A stretch of DNA of 64,000 nucleotides from Sporosarcina sp. Marseille-Q4063 (GCF_018309085.1 NZ_CP070502.1:1178001-1242000); one strand, 5' to 3'. Positions 1 to 9,346 are shown, counted from the first letter of the stretch. A program made the numbers and translations. Notes: generated by a model from the letters alone, not told the origin.

Positions 1-944
1 TGAAGGTCCCGGTGCGCTTCGGCTGCGTCTTCCAATTTATACGTGCCGCCGATTGTCAGTTCGAGTTCACCGCTGTCGATATAATGAAGCAACTCACTGA
101 AACTTTTTAGATATAACTCTGGTTTATTCACGATTTGCGGCAAGAAGAAGCCAATCACTGATTGATTTTTACGCATCAGTTGCGCTGGATAAAATTGGGC
201 TTGTTCCCCGCTGGCTGCGCCGAATATGACTAATCTGCCGAATGGAGCCAGGCATGTCACTGTTTTATCGAAGATGTCTCCGCCGACCATTTCAAGGGCA
301 ACATCCACGCCTTTTCCATCTGTCAGCTGAAGAACTTGTTGTTCCCAATCTTCTTCTGTGTAGTTGACGAGATGATCTGCGCCTAACTTTTCGGCGTGCG
401 CTAGTTTTTCATCACTGCTCGCTGTCGCAATAACTTTTCCGGCGCCAAAAATTTTAGCCAGCTGAACAGAAATTGCGCCTACACCGCCCGCTGCGGCATG
501 AACAAGAACTGTTTCTCCTTTTTCCAGACGTCCCATCGTCTTCAGAATATGATAAGCAGTCTGCCCCTGCAGCGGAAGTGCGACCGCGTCGTTATAATCG
601 ACACCATTGGGAATCAGTGCCAATCCCATTTCATGCACTTTCACAAATTCTGCATAAGCGCCCGATTCAATTAACGAAACAATACGCATGCCAGGTATGA
701 AGTGCGTTACATTTTTACCTACTGCGACAATTTCACCTGCGATTTCAGCGCCTGGAATAAACGGCAATTCTGTCGGAACAACATATTTCCCTTCGCGCCG
801 CGCAGTATCTGCATAGTTCACGCCGATTGCTTTCACACTGACCAATACTTCTTGATCACCTATTTCCGGGATTTCTACATCCATATACTTTAAAACTTCT
901 GGTCCGCCGTATTCTTCAAATTGAATGGCTTTCATCATGTTCAC
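1..944 (-). CDS. Zinc-type alcohol dehydrogenase / NADPH:quinone oxidoreductase, 3' end cut by window edge
   Basis: Medium-chain dehydrogenase/reductase of the quinone oxidoreductase class, expected to reduce quinones or enals with NADPH in the cytosol. Reading the minus strand gives MKAIQFEEYGGPEVLKY at the N terminus, the GroES-like segment, then the dinucleotide-binding signature AAAGGVGAISVQLAKIFGA. No structural or catalytic zinc cysteines are visible, which fits the quinone oxidoreductase branch rather than a true alcohol dehydrogenase. About 314 codons are present and the C terminus lies outside the window. A GGGGG ribosome site sits 7 nt before a GTG at 944; ATG codons at 938 and 935 are alternatives. 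It begins 20 nt after gabD ends, so the two are probably co-transcribed. Confidence 0.85.
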   Translation of the reverse strand, partial: MNMMKAIQFEEYGGPEVLKYMDVEIPEIGDQEVLVSVKAIGVNYADTARREGKYVVPTELPFIPGAEIAGEIVAVGKNVTHFIPGMRIVSLIESGAYAEFVKVHEMGLALIPNGVDYNDAVALPLQGQTAYHILKTMGRLEKGETVLVHAAAGGVGAISVQLAKIFGAGKVIATASSDEKLAHAEKLGADHLVNYTEEDWEQQVLQLTDGKGVDVALEMVGGDIFDKTVTCLAPFGRLVIFGAASGEQAQFYPAQLMRKNQSVIGFFLPQIVNKPELYLKSFSELLHYIDSGELELTIGGTYKLEDAAEAHRDL

Positions 945-964
945 TAAATTTCCCCCTTCTGATT

Positions 965-2383
965 TCACAATCCAACCGAAATATATTTAACTTCCAAATA
1001 CTCGTCCATTCCTTGATGCCCGCCTTCTCTTCCAAGTCCGCTTTGCTTGAATCCGCCGAATGGAGCTTGCGGCGTTGATGGGATGCCGTCGTTCAAGCCG
1101 ACAATTCCGTATTCTAGTTGTTCGGAAATGTGGATTCCTTTTGTGATGTTTTCTGTGAATACATAGGCTGCAAGGCCATAAATAGAATCATTCGCGCGGC
1201 TGATTGCTTCGTCTTCTGTTTTGAATGTTGTAATCGGTGTGACTGGACCGAAAGTTTCGTCTGTCATGCAGATCATATCATCCGATACGCCAGTTAAGAT
1301 CGTCGGTTCGAAGAAGAGGCCGCCTTTTGCGTTTCCGCCGAGTTCGATTCTCGCGCCTTTTTCTTTCGCATCGTCAACATGTTGCTGGACTTTTTCAATC
1401 GCCGCCTCGTCTATTAATGGACCAATGTCGGTACCGTCTTCCAAACCGTTGCCCACTTTTAATGCACTTGCTTTTTCAACGAGCTTCTTCGTAAAGGCAT
1501 CCGCTATTGATTCGTGAACGTAAACGCGGTTTACACAAACGCAAGTTTGTCCTGCGTTGCGGAATTTGGCTGCGAGCACGCCTTCTGCCGCTTTGTCTAA
1601 ATCACAGTCTTCGAGAACGATTGCTGGTGCATGGCCCCCGAGTTCGAGTGAAATCTTCTTAACCGTTTCGGCCGCGCCTTTCATGAGTTCTTTCCCGACT
1701 TCAGTGGATCCCGTAAATGTCAGTTTTCGTACACGCGTATCTGCGAGCCATGTTTCGCCGATTACTTTTGAATCGCCGGTTACGACATTCAACACGCCTT
1801 TTGGAATGCCCGCTTGTTCTGCTAGTTGAACGAGTTTAATAGCCGTTATCGGAGTTAAATTTGCCGGTTTAATGACAACCGTGCAACCTGCCGCAAGCGC
1901 CGGACCGACTTTTCTCGTGATCATTGCGGCCGGGAAATTCCACGGCGTGATGACCGCGGTTACGCCGACGGGTTGTTTGTTTACGAATAATCGTTTGTTT
2001 TGCCCGGTTGCCGGAATGGATTCGCCGTAAATTCGTTTTCCTTCTTCTGCATACCAAGAGATAAATCCATTCGCGTAAGTGATTTCTCCGCGTGCTTCAG
2101 TTAATGGTTTTCCTTGTTCTTCAGTCATTGTTCTCGCTAAATCTTCCGTGTTTTCTTTAATTAAATCATACCAATTGCGAATTAATTCGCTGCGCTCATA
2201 GGCGGAAAGCTTTGACCACTTCGTGAATGCTTCATAAGCTGCATCGACTGCTGAAGCCGCTTCTTCCGCGCTGCCTCTTGGAACCGTAGCAATCATTTCA
2301 CCTGTTGCCGGGTTGTTCACTTCGACAACTGGCAGGTTTTCTCCAACGTTTTCACCGTTAATAATCATTTGATAATTTTTCAT
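965..2383 (-). CDS. gabD: Succinate-semialdehyde dehydrogenase (aldehyde dehydrogenase family)
   Basis: A 472-residue aldehyde dehydrogenase of the GabD type, which oxidises succinate semialdehyde to succinate at the end of GABA catabolism. The catalytic cysteine lies in NAGQTCVCVNRVYV (about residue 275), the general-base glutamate in LELGGHAP, and the cofactor loop in FTGSTEVGKELM. Length is normal for GabD. The ATG at 2383 follows GGGAGG by 7 nt. No GABA aminotransferase or permease is adjacent; the downstream oxidoreductase gene appears to share the transcript. Substrate is inferred from family resemblance, since related aldehyde dehydrogenases are hard to separate by eye. Confidence 0.85.
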   Translation of the reverse strand: MKNYQMIINGENVGENLPVVEVNNPATGEMIATVPRGSAEEAASAVDAAYEAFTKWSKLSAYERSELIRNWYDLIKENTEDLARTMTEEQGKPLTEARGEITYANGFISWYAEEGKRIYGESIPATGQNKRLFVNKQPVGVTAVITPWNFPAAMITRKVGPALAAGCTVVIKPANLTPITAIKLVQLAEQAGIPKGVLNVVTGDSKVIGETWLADTRVRKLTFTGSTEVGKELMKGAAETVKKISLELGGHAPAIVLEDCDLDKAAEGVLAAKFRNAGQTCVCVNRVYVHESIADAFTKKLVEKASALKVGNGLEDGTDIGPLIDEAAIEKVQQHVDDAKEKGARIELGGNAKGGLFFEPTILTGVSDDMICMTDETFGPVTPITTFKTEDEAISRANDSIYGLAAYVFTENITKGIHISEQLEYGIVGLNDGIPSTPQAPFGGFKQSGLGREGGHQGMDEYLEVKYISVGL

Positions 2384-2479
2384 GATTCAGCCTCCCATTT
2401 CTAGTAATATCTTAAGTTTAATGGTAACTTCTGAAAATTGCCAAATCAAGTAATGACAATTACCTCTTAACCTTTCTGA

Positions 2480-2485
2480 TATAAT
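2480..2485 (+). promoter_or_regulatory. Candidate sigma-A -10 box upstream of the MBL lipoprotein
   Basis: A perfect TATAAT lies 41 nt before the start codon of the MBL/HhH lipoprotein gene. No convincing -35 hexamer at standard spacing was found, so this is only a -10 match. Confidence 0.4.
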
Positions 2486-2526
2486 GACCATATAAGGGAT
2501 TAGTTTGAAAGACCGGAGGATTTTAC

Positions 2527-3672
2527 ATGAAGAAAAAATTAATCGCCTCATTTTATATAGTGATTGCGGCGTTTATATTAGCAGGTTGCACGAATAGCGA
2601 GGCTACTCCGCTGCCTGCAGTTGAAACTGAAGACAATACAACAGACGATACAACTCTATCAAAAATGATTGCCCACTTTATCGATGTGGGCCAAGCCGAT
2701 GCGACACTGCTTGAGTTCAGTGACGAAACGGATTCATATACGATGCTGATTGATACGGGTAACTGGAACGCAACCGACGTCGTATACTATCTTCACGATG
2801 AAAAAATCACATCCATTGATATCATCGCAATCACCCATCCCCATGCCGATCATATCGGCCAGTTGGATAAAATAATCAATGCATTCGATGTTCACGAAGT
2901 GTGGATGAATGGCCAATCAGCGGAGTCGGATGTGTTTTTACGAGCTTTGGATTCAATTGAGGATAATGGGGTAGATTATTACGAACCGGAAGTCGGGGAG
3001 ATTTTCGATGTAGGACCGCTGGAAATCACGATATTGCACCCAAGTTCTTTGTCCGGATCGACGAATAATAATTCGCTTTCCATGCGAATGAAATACGGGA
3101 ATGTCGCTTTCTTATTTACGGGCGACGGCGAGGAACAAGCCGAGCGTGACATGTTAGCGAGCAGCACAAATTTAAAAGCTGATATCTTGCATGTTGGACA
3201 CCACGGATCGAATACATCGACGACAGAAGGATTTTTAAGTGCCGTGAATCCGGAAATTGCAATCTATTCCGCTGGGAATGAAAATCAGTACGAACACCCT
3301 CACGAAGAAGTCGTGAATCGACTTAATGCACATAAGGTTTTGTTGTACGGCACGAATAAGCACGGAACGATTCGTGTTGAAACAGACGGCGTGAATTATA
3401 CAGTTCAAACAGATAAAGACGGCACGATTCCAAGAGATTCATCAGATGCAATAGAGAAATCCGACGCCGTATCTGACAGTTCTTGCATCAATATTAACGA
3501 AGCGGATGATGCAGACATTCAGAACATTGTACATATCGGAGCTGAACGCGCGGCTTTATTAATCAAAGGCAGACCGTATGAATCAATCGATGATTTGAAA
3601 CGCATTAACGGCATCGGACCTGCGCGAATTAATGATATTAAAGAACAAAACATTGCATGCATTGGAGGCTAA
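2527..3672 (+). CDS. Exported ComEC-like metallo-beta-lactamase lipoprotein with C-terminal helix-hairpin-helix domain
   Basis: A 381-residue protein with a lipoprotein signal peptide (FILAGC, lipidated Cys21). Residues about 46-295 are a metallo-beta-lactamase fold of the ComEC/Rec2 type, with HFIDVGQADA, the metal motif THPHADHIG at about 103-111, and HVGHHGSNTS. Residues about 320-380 hold a ComEA-like helix-hairpin-helix segment (INEADDADIQN, then RINGIGPARINDI). It therefore looks like the hydrolase domain of ComEC joined to a DNA-binding HhH domain and tethered outside the membrane, without a transport channel. A role in extracellular nucleic-acid processing is inference. A GGAGG site precedes the ATG, and the DUF3006 gene follows after 3 nt. 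Confidence 0.85.
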   Translation: MKKKLIASFYIVIAAFILAGCTNSEATPLPAVETEDNTTDDTTLSKMIAHFIDVGQADATLLEFSDETDSYTMLIDTGNWNATDVVYYLHDEKITSIDIIAITHPHADHIGQLDKIINAFDVHEVWMNGQSAESDVFLRALDSIEDNGVDYYEPEVGEIFDVGPLEITILHPSSLSGSTNNNSLSMRMKYGNVAFLFTGDGEEQAERDMLASSTNLKADILHVGHHGSNTSTTEGFLSAVNPEIAIYSAGNENQYEHPHEEVVNRLNAHKVLLYGTNKHGTIRVETDGVNYTVQTDKDGTIPRDSSDAIEKSDAVSDSSCININEADDADIQNIVHIGAERAALLIKGRPYESIDDLKRINGIGPARINDIKEQNIACIGG

Positions 3673-3675
3673 TTT

Positions 3676-3939
3676 ATGTATTCAGCATATCTTGACCGAT
3701 TCACCGATAATCATCAGGCGCTCATCCTTGTTGAAAGCTTGCAAAAAGAATTCCATGTCCAAACCTCTTCACTCCCTACCGGAAGCAATGAAGGATCTTG
3801 GTTACTTGTTGAGATTCAAGGAGATGCAGTTACCTCACTTCAATTGGATGAAAAGAAGACGCAAGACATGAAGCGCGATACACAAAACAGATTGGAACGA
3901 TTGAAATCGAAAAAGTTGAGTCGTTTCAAGCGCGGTTGA
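3676..3939 (+). CDS. DUF3006-family small protein
   Basis: An 87-residue protein resembling DUF3006, a small domain commonly encoded next to ComEC-like MBL proteins in Bacillales. The pattern seen is YLDRFTDNHQALILVE (a short beta-rich start), then LPTGSNEGSWLLVEI, then a basic, charged C terminus. There is no signal peptide, so it should stay in the cytosol. The start lies 3 nt after the MBL lipoprotein stop with GGAGG inside the end of that gene, so the two are translationally linked. Function is unknown; the pairing suggests partnership with the exported hydrolase. Confidence 0.75.
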   Translation: MYSAYLDRFTDNHQALILVESLQKEFHVQTSSLPTGSNEGSWLLVEIQGDAVTSLQLDEKKTQDMKRDTQNRLERLKSKKLSRFKRG

Positions 3940-4051
3940 TTTAAAGGAGGCCTATGGTCTTCTTTTTTATTTGCACATATCCTTATGGTATGGCGGCAAA
4001 TATGATAGTATTGAATTATCGGAACTATTAGTCACTTGAAGGAGGAATTGT

Positions 4052-4552
4052 ATGCGATGGTTAGTTTCCTTAATTTTTATCGCCCTTCTTTCTGGTTGCG
4101 GCACACCCTACGGTGATGTGATTCATATCAATATTGACGATTTAGCCCCGGAGTTCGTGCTTGAGGATTTGGATGGGGATACAGTTGCGCTGAAGGATTC
4201 TGGGCAAAAAGTTTACGTAAAGTACTGGGCTTCCTGGTGTTCGATTTGTTTGGCTGGTCTAGAGGAGCTAGATTCATTGGCGGCAAATGAAACCGCCTTT
4301 CGAGTAATCAGCATTGTGAATCCTGGCTATAAAGGTGAAATGTCTTCTGAAGAATTCAAAGAATGGTATGCAACGTTGCCATACGAAAACATCACGGTCC
4401 TGCTCGATGAAGACGGCGTTTGGGCAAAAGAATTTGGCGTGATTGCTTATCCGACTTCTTATTTCATCAGCTCGTATGGAGAACTCGAGGAAACAATTAT
4501 CGGACATACTTCCAACAAAGAGATCTCAAAAATCATGAAAAGACTAAGATAG
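4052..4552 (+). CDS. TlpA-like thioredoxin-fold lipoprotein
   Basis: A 166-residue exported thiol-disulfide protein. It has a short lipoprotein signal (FIALLSGC, Cys16), then a TlpA/AhpC-TSA style redoxin domain with [17 protein letters not shown] and the active-site CxxC in WASWCSIC (about residues 59-66). The cis-proline region is AYPTSYFI. It ends 10 nt before the MsrA-MsrB lipoprotein gene and is surely co-transcribed with it, so its likely job is to re-reduce that reductase outside the membrane. In Neisseria PilB the same three activities are fused in one polypeptide; here they are two proteins. Confidence 0.87.
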   Translation: MRWLVSLIFIALLSGCGTPYGDVIHINIDDLAPEFVLEDLDGDTVALKDSGQKVYVKYWASWCSICLAGLEELDSLAANETAFRVISIVNPGYKGEMSSEEFKEWYATLPYENITVLLDEDGVWAKEFGVIAYPTSYFISSYGELEETIIGHTSNKEISKIMKRLR

Positions 4553-4562
4553 GAGGATAGTA

Positions 4563-5645
4563 ATGAAACGAATACTTTGCGGTTTCTTATTTTTATGCTT
4601 ACTACTTGTCATTTCAGCCTGTGCAGGTCAGACTAACGCGTTGGATGAAGTCGATACGAAAACAAAAACACTTAGCACGGCCAAAACTGAGCGCGAACTT
4701 GACGTTATTTATTTCGCTGGCGGTTGCTTTTGGGGAGTTGAAGAATTTTTTTCTAAAATGCCCGGCGTTCATGATGTAACATCCGGCTATGCCAATGGCT
4801 CGGGCGAAAACCCGACATATGAGGAAGTCATCAGCGGTGAAATGGGATTTGTTGAAGCGGTTGAAGTTCAGTATGATCCCGAAGAAGTGAAACTGTCCAC
4901 GCTTATTGAATATTATTTCAAAGCCATCGATCCAACTACGTTAAATCAACAAGGCAATGATGTCGGCATCCAATACCGCACCGGCATTTATTATGTGAAT
5001 GAAAAAGATGCCTATGTCATTGATGAATTAATGACTGCAGAGCGAAAAAAATACGATAAAGCAATCGTGACAGAAGTGTTGCCTTTAACGAATTATTTCT
5101 TAGCGGAAGAAGAGCATCAAGACTTTTTAGTGAAAAATCCGAACGCCTATTGCCATATCGACATGAGTATTTTAGACGATATCAATTCGTTAGTGGACCC
5201 TGCTCTTTATTCGCGGCCTAGTGATAAGGAAATTAAAAAGAAATTAACAGATGAGCAATACAAAGTCGCGGTTCTCGATGATACGGAAATTGCTTATTCA
5301 AACGAGTATTGGGACTTGTATGAACCTGGAATTTATGTAGATATCGTCACTGGCGAACCGTTATTTTCAAGCGCTGATAAATATGATTCCTACTGCGGCT
5401 GGCCAAGTTTCACGAAGCCCATCGACCCAAATGTCGTGACGTATACGGTCGATACGAGCTTTAATATGGTCAGAACCGAAGTCCGAAGCCGCGTCGGCGA
5501 TATTCACCTAGGGCATGTATTTGACGATGGGCCGGCAGATCGTGGTGGAAAGAGGTATTGCATTAATAGTGCGTCCATTTTGTTTATTCCATTGGAAGAT
5601 ATGGAATATGAAGGTTATGGGCATTTGGAAAAACTGGTTGAATAA
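4563..5645 (+). CDS. msrAB: Methionine sulfoxide reductase MsrA-MsrB fusion, lipoprotein
   Basis: A 360-residue bifunctional reductase repairing both S- and R-methionine sulfoxide. A lipoprotein signal (LVISAC, Cys20) places it outside the cytoplasmic membrane. The MsrA domain (about 47-205) carries the catalytic [11 protein letters not shown] (Cys55). The MsrB domain (about 215-355) carries [34 protein letters not shown] and the catalytic cysteine in RYCINSASI. The zinc-binding CxxC pairs found in some MsrB proteins are absent. The gene follows the TlpA-like lipoprotein gene by 10 nt. Export of a fused MsrAB is less common than the cytosolic form and implies repair of envelope proteins. Confidence 0.92.
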   Translation: MKRILCGFLFLCLLLVISACAGQTNALDEVDTKTKTLSTAKTERELDVIYFAGGCFWGVEEFFSKMPGVHDVTSGYANGSGENPTYEEVISGEMGFVEAVEVQYDPEEVKLSTLIEYYFKAIDPTTLNQQGNDVGIQYRTGIYYVNEKDAYVIDELMTAERKKYDKAIVTEVLPLTNYFLAEEEHQDFLVKNPNAYCHIDMSILDDINSLVDPALYSRPSDKEIKKKLTDEQYKVAVLDDTEIAYSNEYWDLYEPGIYVDIVTGEPLFSSADKYDSYCGWPSFTKPIDPNVVTYTVDTSFNMVRTEVRSRVGDIHLGHVFDDGPADRGGKRYCINSASILFIPLEDMEYEGYGHLEKLVE

Positions 5646-5670
5646 AGGAGGCCTTTTCTGCCTCTTTTTT
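5644..5670 (+). terminator. Rho-independent terminator after msrAB
   Basis: A GC-rich stem (AAAGGAGGC pairing imperfectly with GCCTCTTT) followed by a T run starts at the msrAB stop codon and touches the 3' end of the convergent gerC-like gene. Confidence 0.65.
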
Positions 5671-6773
5671 CACCGCAATGTCCCAGTATTCACAACTTTC
5701 ATATCCACATTGACTGTGTAATCCAACGACCCGATTACCTTTTTCGTCAACTCTATTGTCCATTTTCCTTTATGATACATTCTGAAATGTTCACTGATGC
5801 CAACCGGGTCCAATTCCATCTTTTGAAGCTTTTTAAGAAGATCTTCAATTTGTTTTTCCAGATGTTTGTCGATTTCTTTTTCCAACTTCTTGTACTCGCC
5901 TACCTTACTTAAATCCCGTTCTCCTTTATATTCAACTAGCACTGCTCTTATTTTAAGGTGAATATTTACTTTCGGGGATTCAATATTCCTATTCCCTTTT
6001 ATTTTTGCATCGTTTTCTATTTGTTCTAAGAAAAGTTGATCATCCGTCTCATTATCTTTGAATTTAATCGCGAGTGGCGATAGCTTCTTAAGCCCTACCA
6101 ACGCTTGTATTAATAACGATTCCTCAGTCGAGATGGTATCAACCATTTCTTCACTACTAAATAAAGCAATCTTTGTAACTTCAAGTGACTCGCCCTTCTT
6201 TTCCAAATAAGGAACCATCGTATGATAAACTGGACTCGTTTGGGTGTTGATATAATCATGTATCGTTGTAAACGGGCTAAATGAAGTATGAAGTTTTGGC
6301 TCGAATAATTCATTCAAATAAGCATCCATATGTTGGTTTTCCGGGTAATCTGCTTTCAGAACATCCTCAACCTTATCTTTGACAATAACGACGCTGACTT
6401 TGTTTCCTACTGCAGAATCCCGATAAAAATGCTCAACTATTTCTGTCATTTTTCCGCTTTTTGCGAACTCCTCGCTGAATAGAAGCGTACGCAGTTGATT
6501 TAAAACAATCATTTTATCTGCTGTTGAAGATAGCTCGACGAGACCTTCTTGTACCATTTCCGTGTTGATCGAATAAGCTTCGGTGAGTATAGGTGATTCT
6601 CCCGCGGGTTGTGGAATCCCTACTGTCATCCTCATTTCTTTAGCATCCACTATGTCAAATCCGATGCTGCTTACAAGTGATAATTCTTCCACAGACGTAC
6701 GTTGCCCTGTTTCCGTACATCCAGCTGTCAAAGCAATACCAATAATGAAAAATAGTAATTTATATTTTTTCAT
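5670..6773 (-). CDS. Spore germination lipoprotein, Ger(x)C family (ger operon 1)
   Basis: A 367-residue GerC-family subunit of a nutrient germinant receptor, held in the spore inner membrane by a lipid. The signal peptide ends ALTAGC (Cys19). The domain then follows the family pattern: VSSIGFDIVDAKEMRMTVGIPQ near the start, EEFAKSGKMTEIVEHFYRD for the middle domain, and a C-terminal domain with an amphipathic helix (KEIDKHLEKQIEDLLKKLQ) followed by DPVGISEHFR. The start overlaps the gerB stop by 4 nt. Operon order is gerA, gerB, gerC, all on the minus strand. The germinant cannot be told from sequence. Confidence 0.9.
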   Translation of the reverse strand: MKKYKLLFFIIGIALTAGCTETGQRTSVEELSLVSSIGFDIVDAKEMRMTVGIPQPAGESPILTEAYSINTEMVQEGLVELSSTADKMIVLNQLRTLLFSEEFAKSGKMTEIVEHFYRDSAVGNKVSVVIVKDKVEDVLKADYPENQHMDAYLNELFEPKLHTSFSPFTTIHDYINTQTSPVYHTMVPYLEKKGESLEVTKIALFSSEEMVDTISTEESLLIQALVGLKKLSPLAIKFKDNETDDQLFLEQIENDAKIKGNRNIESPKVNIHLKIRAVLVEYKGERDLSKVGEYKKLEKEIDKHLEKQIEDLLKKLQKMELDPVGISEHFRMYHKGKWTIELTKKVIGSLDYTVNVDMKVVNTGTLR

Positions 6774-7855
6774 TCCAATCCCTCGTTCTTTTTTGGTTTA
6801 ATCATATGGATCAAACACAACAGTATGGGCCATAGAAATAATGCGTACATCATGTAAAAAATACGTTCAAACAATAGCTTTTGAAATGCCTCCATATATG
6901 GGATTTTCACAAGTATGAAAATAAATCCCGCAACAAAATATAGATGCCTCTTTTTGGTCCTTGAAAGAACGGAATCGAATCCCTTCTTTGCCACCCAGAA
7001 ATAAGCGGCAGTTGTCGATAAAATAAGGAAAACCCACATCGTGATTCCTAGCACGTCGATTCTTTCAAGATAGGATAGCTCAACTTCCTTGAATAAGTTT
7101 AATACTGGGTACAATACATTTTCAATTTGCCATTCCGAGAAAAACATCACACTTACAAATGTGAAAGCCAAAGCGAATGCTATGCTTAACCATAATCCGA
7201 GGGACGCATGTTTAAAGGCTTTTTTCTGGTTAATGATATATGGAAAATAAAATGAGATTAATTCAAAACCGCCGATTGCCATTAACCCTTTTTTCGAAGC
7301 AGTGAAAAATTCATTGAACGTGAAATTGAAAAACGGCAGCATATGACGAATGTCCCCATCGACAATACTCCACTTCAAAAAGTAAAGCAGCCCTAATGTA
7401 ATGAAAAAACTCATCATACAAAACCTTGCGATTGACTTAATACCACCGCTAACAATATAAATAGTCATAAGTAATAAAAATATCAGCGGAGCCGTAATTT
7501 TTCGATCTACGAGCGCGACGACTTGAATTAGCTGTATATAGCTTGAAAATACAGCTGCTAACACGATGATGAAATATACTAGAAGAATAGCATTGATTGT
7601 TTTTCCTACCCATTTTCCGAATAGCTTTTCATGAATGGCGAATAAAGTATCGTTTCGATATTTTTGTCCGAGCCAGATTATCGGGATCAGTAACAAGTTT
7701 GCGACGACCCCAAATAACAAAGGCATCCACCACAGGCTGTAGCCCATGGAGCTTAATCGATGTGGCAACGATAAAACAGCGGTTCCTATAATCACATTTT
7801 GAACGAGAAACACGACATGATAGCGATTCAACACTTTTAATTTATTGTCATCCAT
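6770..7855 (-). CDS. Spore germination permease, GerAB family (ger operon 1)
   Basis: A 361-residue polytopic protein of the GerAB family within the amino acid-polyamine-organocation superfamily, the ligand-sensing B subunit of a germinant receptor. About ten hydrophobic segments are visible, starting with VVFLVQNVIIGTAVLSLP, the family-typical opening. Other segments include IFLLLMTIYIVSGGIKSIAR and FFITLGLLYFL. It begins 3 nt after the gerA stop and overlaps gerC by 4 nt. Confidence 0.9.
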   Translation of the reverse strand: MDDNKLKVLNRYHVVFLVQNVIIGTAVLSLPHRLSSMGYSLWWMPLLFGVVANLLLIPIIWLGQKYRNDTLFAIHEKLFGKWVGKTINAILLVYFIIVLAAVFSSYIQLIQVVALVDRKITAPLIFLLLMTIYIVSGGIKSIARFCMMSFFITLGLLYFLKWSIVDGDIRHMLPFFNFTFNEFFTASKKGLMAIGGFELISFYFPYIINQKKAFKHASLGLWLSIAFALAFTFVSVMFFSEWQIENVLYPVLNLFKEVELSYLERIDVLGITMWVFLILSTTAAYFWVAKKGFDSVLSRTKKRHLYFVAGFIFILVKIPYMEAFQKLLFERIFYMMYALFLWPILLCLIHMIKPKKNEGLE

Positions 7856-7858
7856 TGT

Positions 7859-9256
7859 TCATTCCTCCTTGTCTACAGGAGGTTTTTTTTTAGTTTGCGC
7901 TCTTGCAATACCAGGTTTATGTTTTAAAAATATAGTCGGCATTCGGACGACGGAGTCGAAAAAGTCCGTCCACTTTCTTGGTATTAAAGGTGTCATATAT
8001 GGCGTGTTAAGTGATGTCAAGCTCAGTAAATGGTGAAAAAGCCATGCGAATGCAAGCATTTGGCCATAAAGCCCGAACATCCCCGCTGAGAATATAAAAA
8101 AGTACCGGACGAAGCGACTTGAGTTACTCATGATAAAGTTTGGGGGTAAAAACGATAACAGTGCGGAAACGGCAACAATAACGATTAATGTATTACTAAC
8201 AAGACTAGCTTCAACCGCTGCAGTTCCAATAACGATACCGCCAACAATACCAATCGTTTGACCAATTTTTGTCGGCATCCGCGAACCGGCTTCTCTTAAT
8301 ATCTCAATAACCAGTTCCATGAATAGCACTTCCATGAAAGGCGAAAAAGGAACCTTCCCTCGCGATTCTTGGAGATTCAGCAGGACATCGAATGGCAGCA
8401 TTTCAGGATGATAAGTCAAAACTGAAATATAAGTCGGCGTTAATATGATCGTCAAGAAAAATCCGAAAAAACGAAGAGCGCGAAGCAGAGATGCCGTCGT
8501 CCAACGATTATAGTAATCCTCGGGTGAAATAAATAATTCGAAAAATGAGATTGGACAAATTATGATTCCTTTACTATTATCCATGGCGATGACAATACGG
8601 CCGTCCAATAGAGCTGACACAGCGATATCCGGTCTTACCGTTTCATGGTACTGCGGAAAGGGCGAAAACGGATGATCATCCATTAACTGTTGCAAAATGG
8701 AGATATCGTTGAATCCGGGATGATCATCTTGCTCAATTTTTTTAATGACGATGTCCAAATTTTCTTTATTGACAATGTCATCTATATACAGAACAGAAAC
8801 TTTCGTATTGGTTTCAGTGCCAACAACGAAATTTTTGATTTTCAAATTCGGATTTTGAATTCTTCTTTTTAGTTGAGATAAGCTGGTTTCCAGTGATTCA
8901 GTAAATGCATTTTGTGGGCCGATGACGCTAGACTCGGTATCAGTTTCACCTATTGCAGCGGTCGGCGCGCTAAATGTACTTATACTTAAGTAAAGGTCTT
9001 CAACATGAAAGTATAAGATTGTATTCCCTTCTGTAATTGAGGAAATAATGTTTGAAAGATCGCTTGATTCAACAACCTCCGCTGTTTGCAATACATTTGC
9101 TTTTGATTGCAGTAAAGGCGCAATCACTGTTTTGTGCATCGTGAGATTATCGATTAATGAACTGAAATATATGAGTGTGATTCGTTCTTTATCAACATAT
9201 ATATCTTTAAATATGGCATCCTCAATTCCATCTAATTTCGTTTTAATCGCTTCGAT
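7859..9256 (-). CDS. Spore germination protein, GerA family (ger operon 1), apparent non-AUG start
   Basis: The A subunit of a germinant receptor. Family hallmarks are ESSVIGPQNAFTESLETSL, FPQYHETVRPD, FMELVIEILREAGSRMPTKIG and several C-terminal membrane segments. The first in-frame ATG (9139) gives 426 residues, but clear coding sequence runs upstream of it (EAIKTKLDG...DKERITLIYFSS, the usual GerA N-terminal region) to a stop at 9271-9269. No ATG, GTG or TTG exists in that stretch. A strong GAGGAGG (9270-9264) lies 7 nt before an ATC codon at 9256 and 1 nt before an ATT at 9262. I place the start at ATC 9256 (465 codons). It could be a genuine AUC/AUU start, a mutated start, or a sequencing error. 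Confidence 0.8.
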   Translation of the reverse strand: MEAIKTKLDGIEDAIFKDIYVDKERITLIYFSSLIDNLTMHKTVIAPLLQSKANVLQTAEVVESSDLSNIISSITEGNTILYFHVEDLYLSISTFSAPTAAIGETDTESSVIGPQNAFTESLETSLSQLKRRIQNPNLKIKNFVVGTETNTKVSVLYIDDIVNKENLDIVIKKIEQDDHPGFNDISILQQLMDDHPFSPFPQYHETVRPDIAVSALLDGRIVIAMDNSKGIIICPISFFELFISPEDYYNRWTTASLLRALRFFGFFLTIILTPTYISVLTYHPEMLPFDVLLNLQESRGKVPFSPFMEVLFMELVIEILREAGSRMPTKIGQTIGIVGGIVIGTAAVEASLVSNTLIVIVAVSALLSFLPPNFIMSNSSRFVRYFFIFSAGMFGLYGQMLAFAWLFHHLLSLTSLNTPYMTPLIPRKWTDFFDSVVRMPTIFLKHKPGIARAQTKKKPPVDKEE

Positions 9257-9346
9257 TGGAATGCCTCCTCATCTGGATAGTTGTAGGATTATTGTTTCCT
9301 GGTAGAAGTGGGTTTATTCAAGAGGGGAAAATGGCTTTGATTAACT

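Noticed and set aside
9275..9345. Possible forespore sigma-G promoter before ger operon 1
   Set aside because: GAATA and CAATAAT elements exist but the spacing is about 20 nt, too long for the known consensus, so no call was made.
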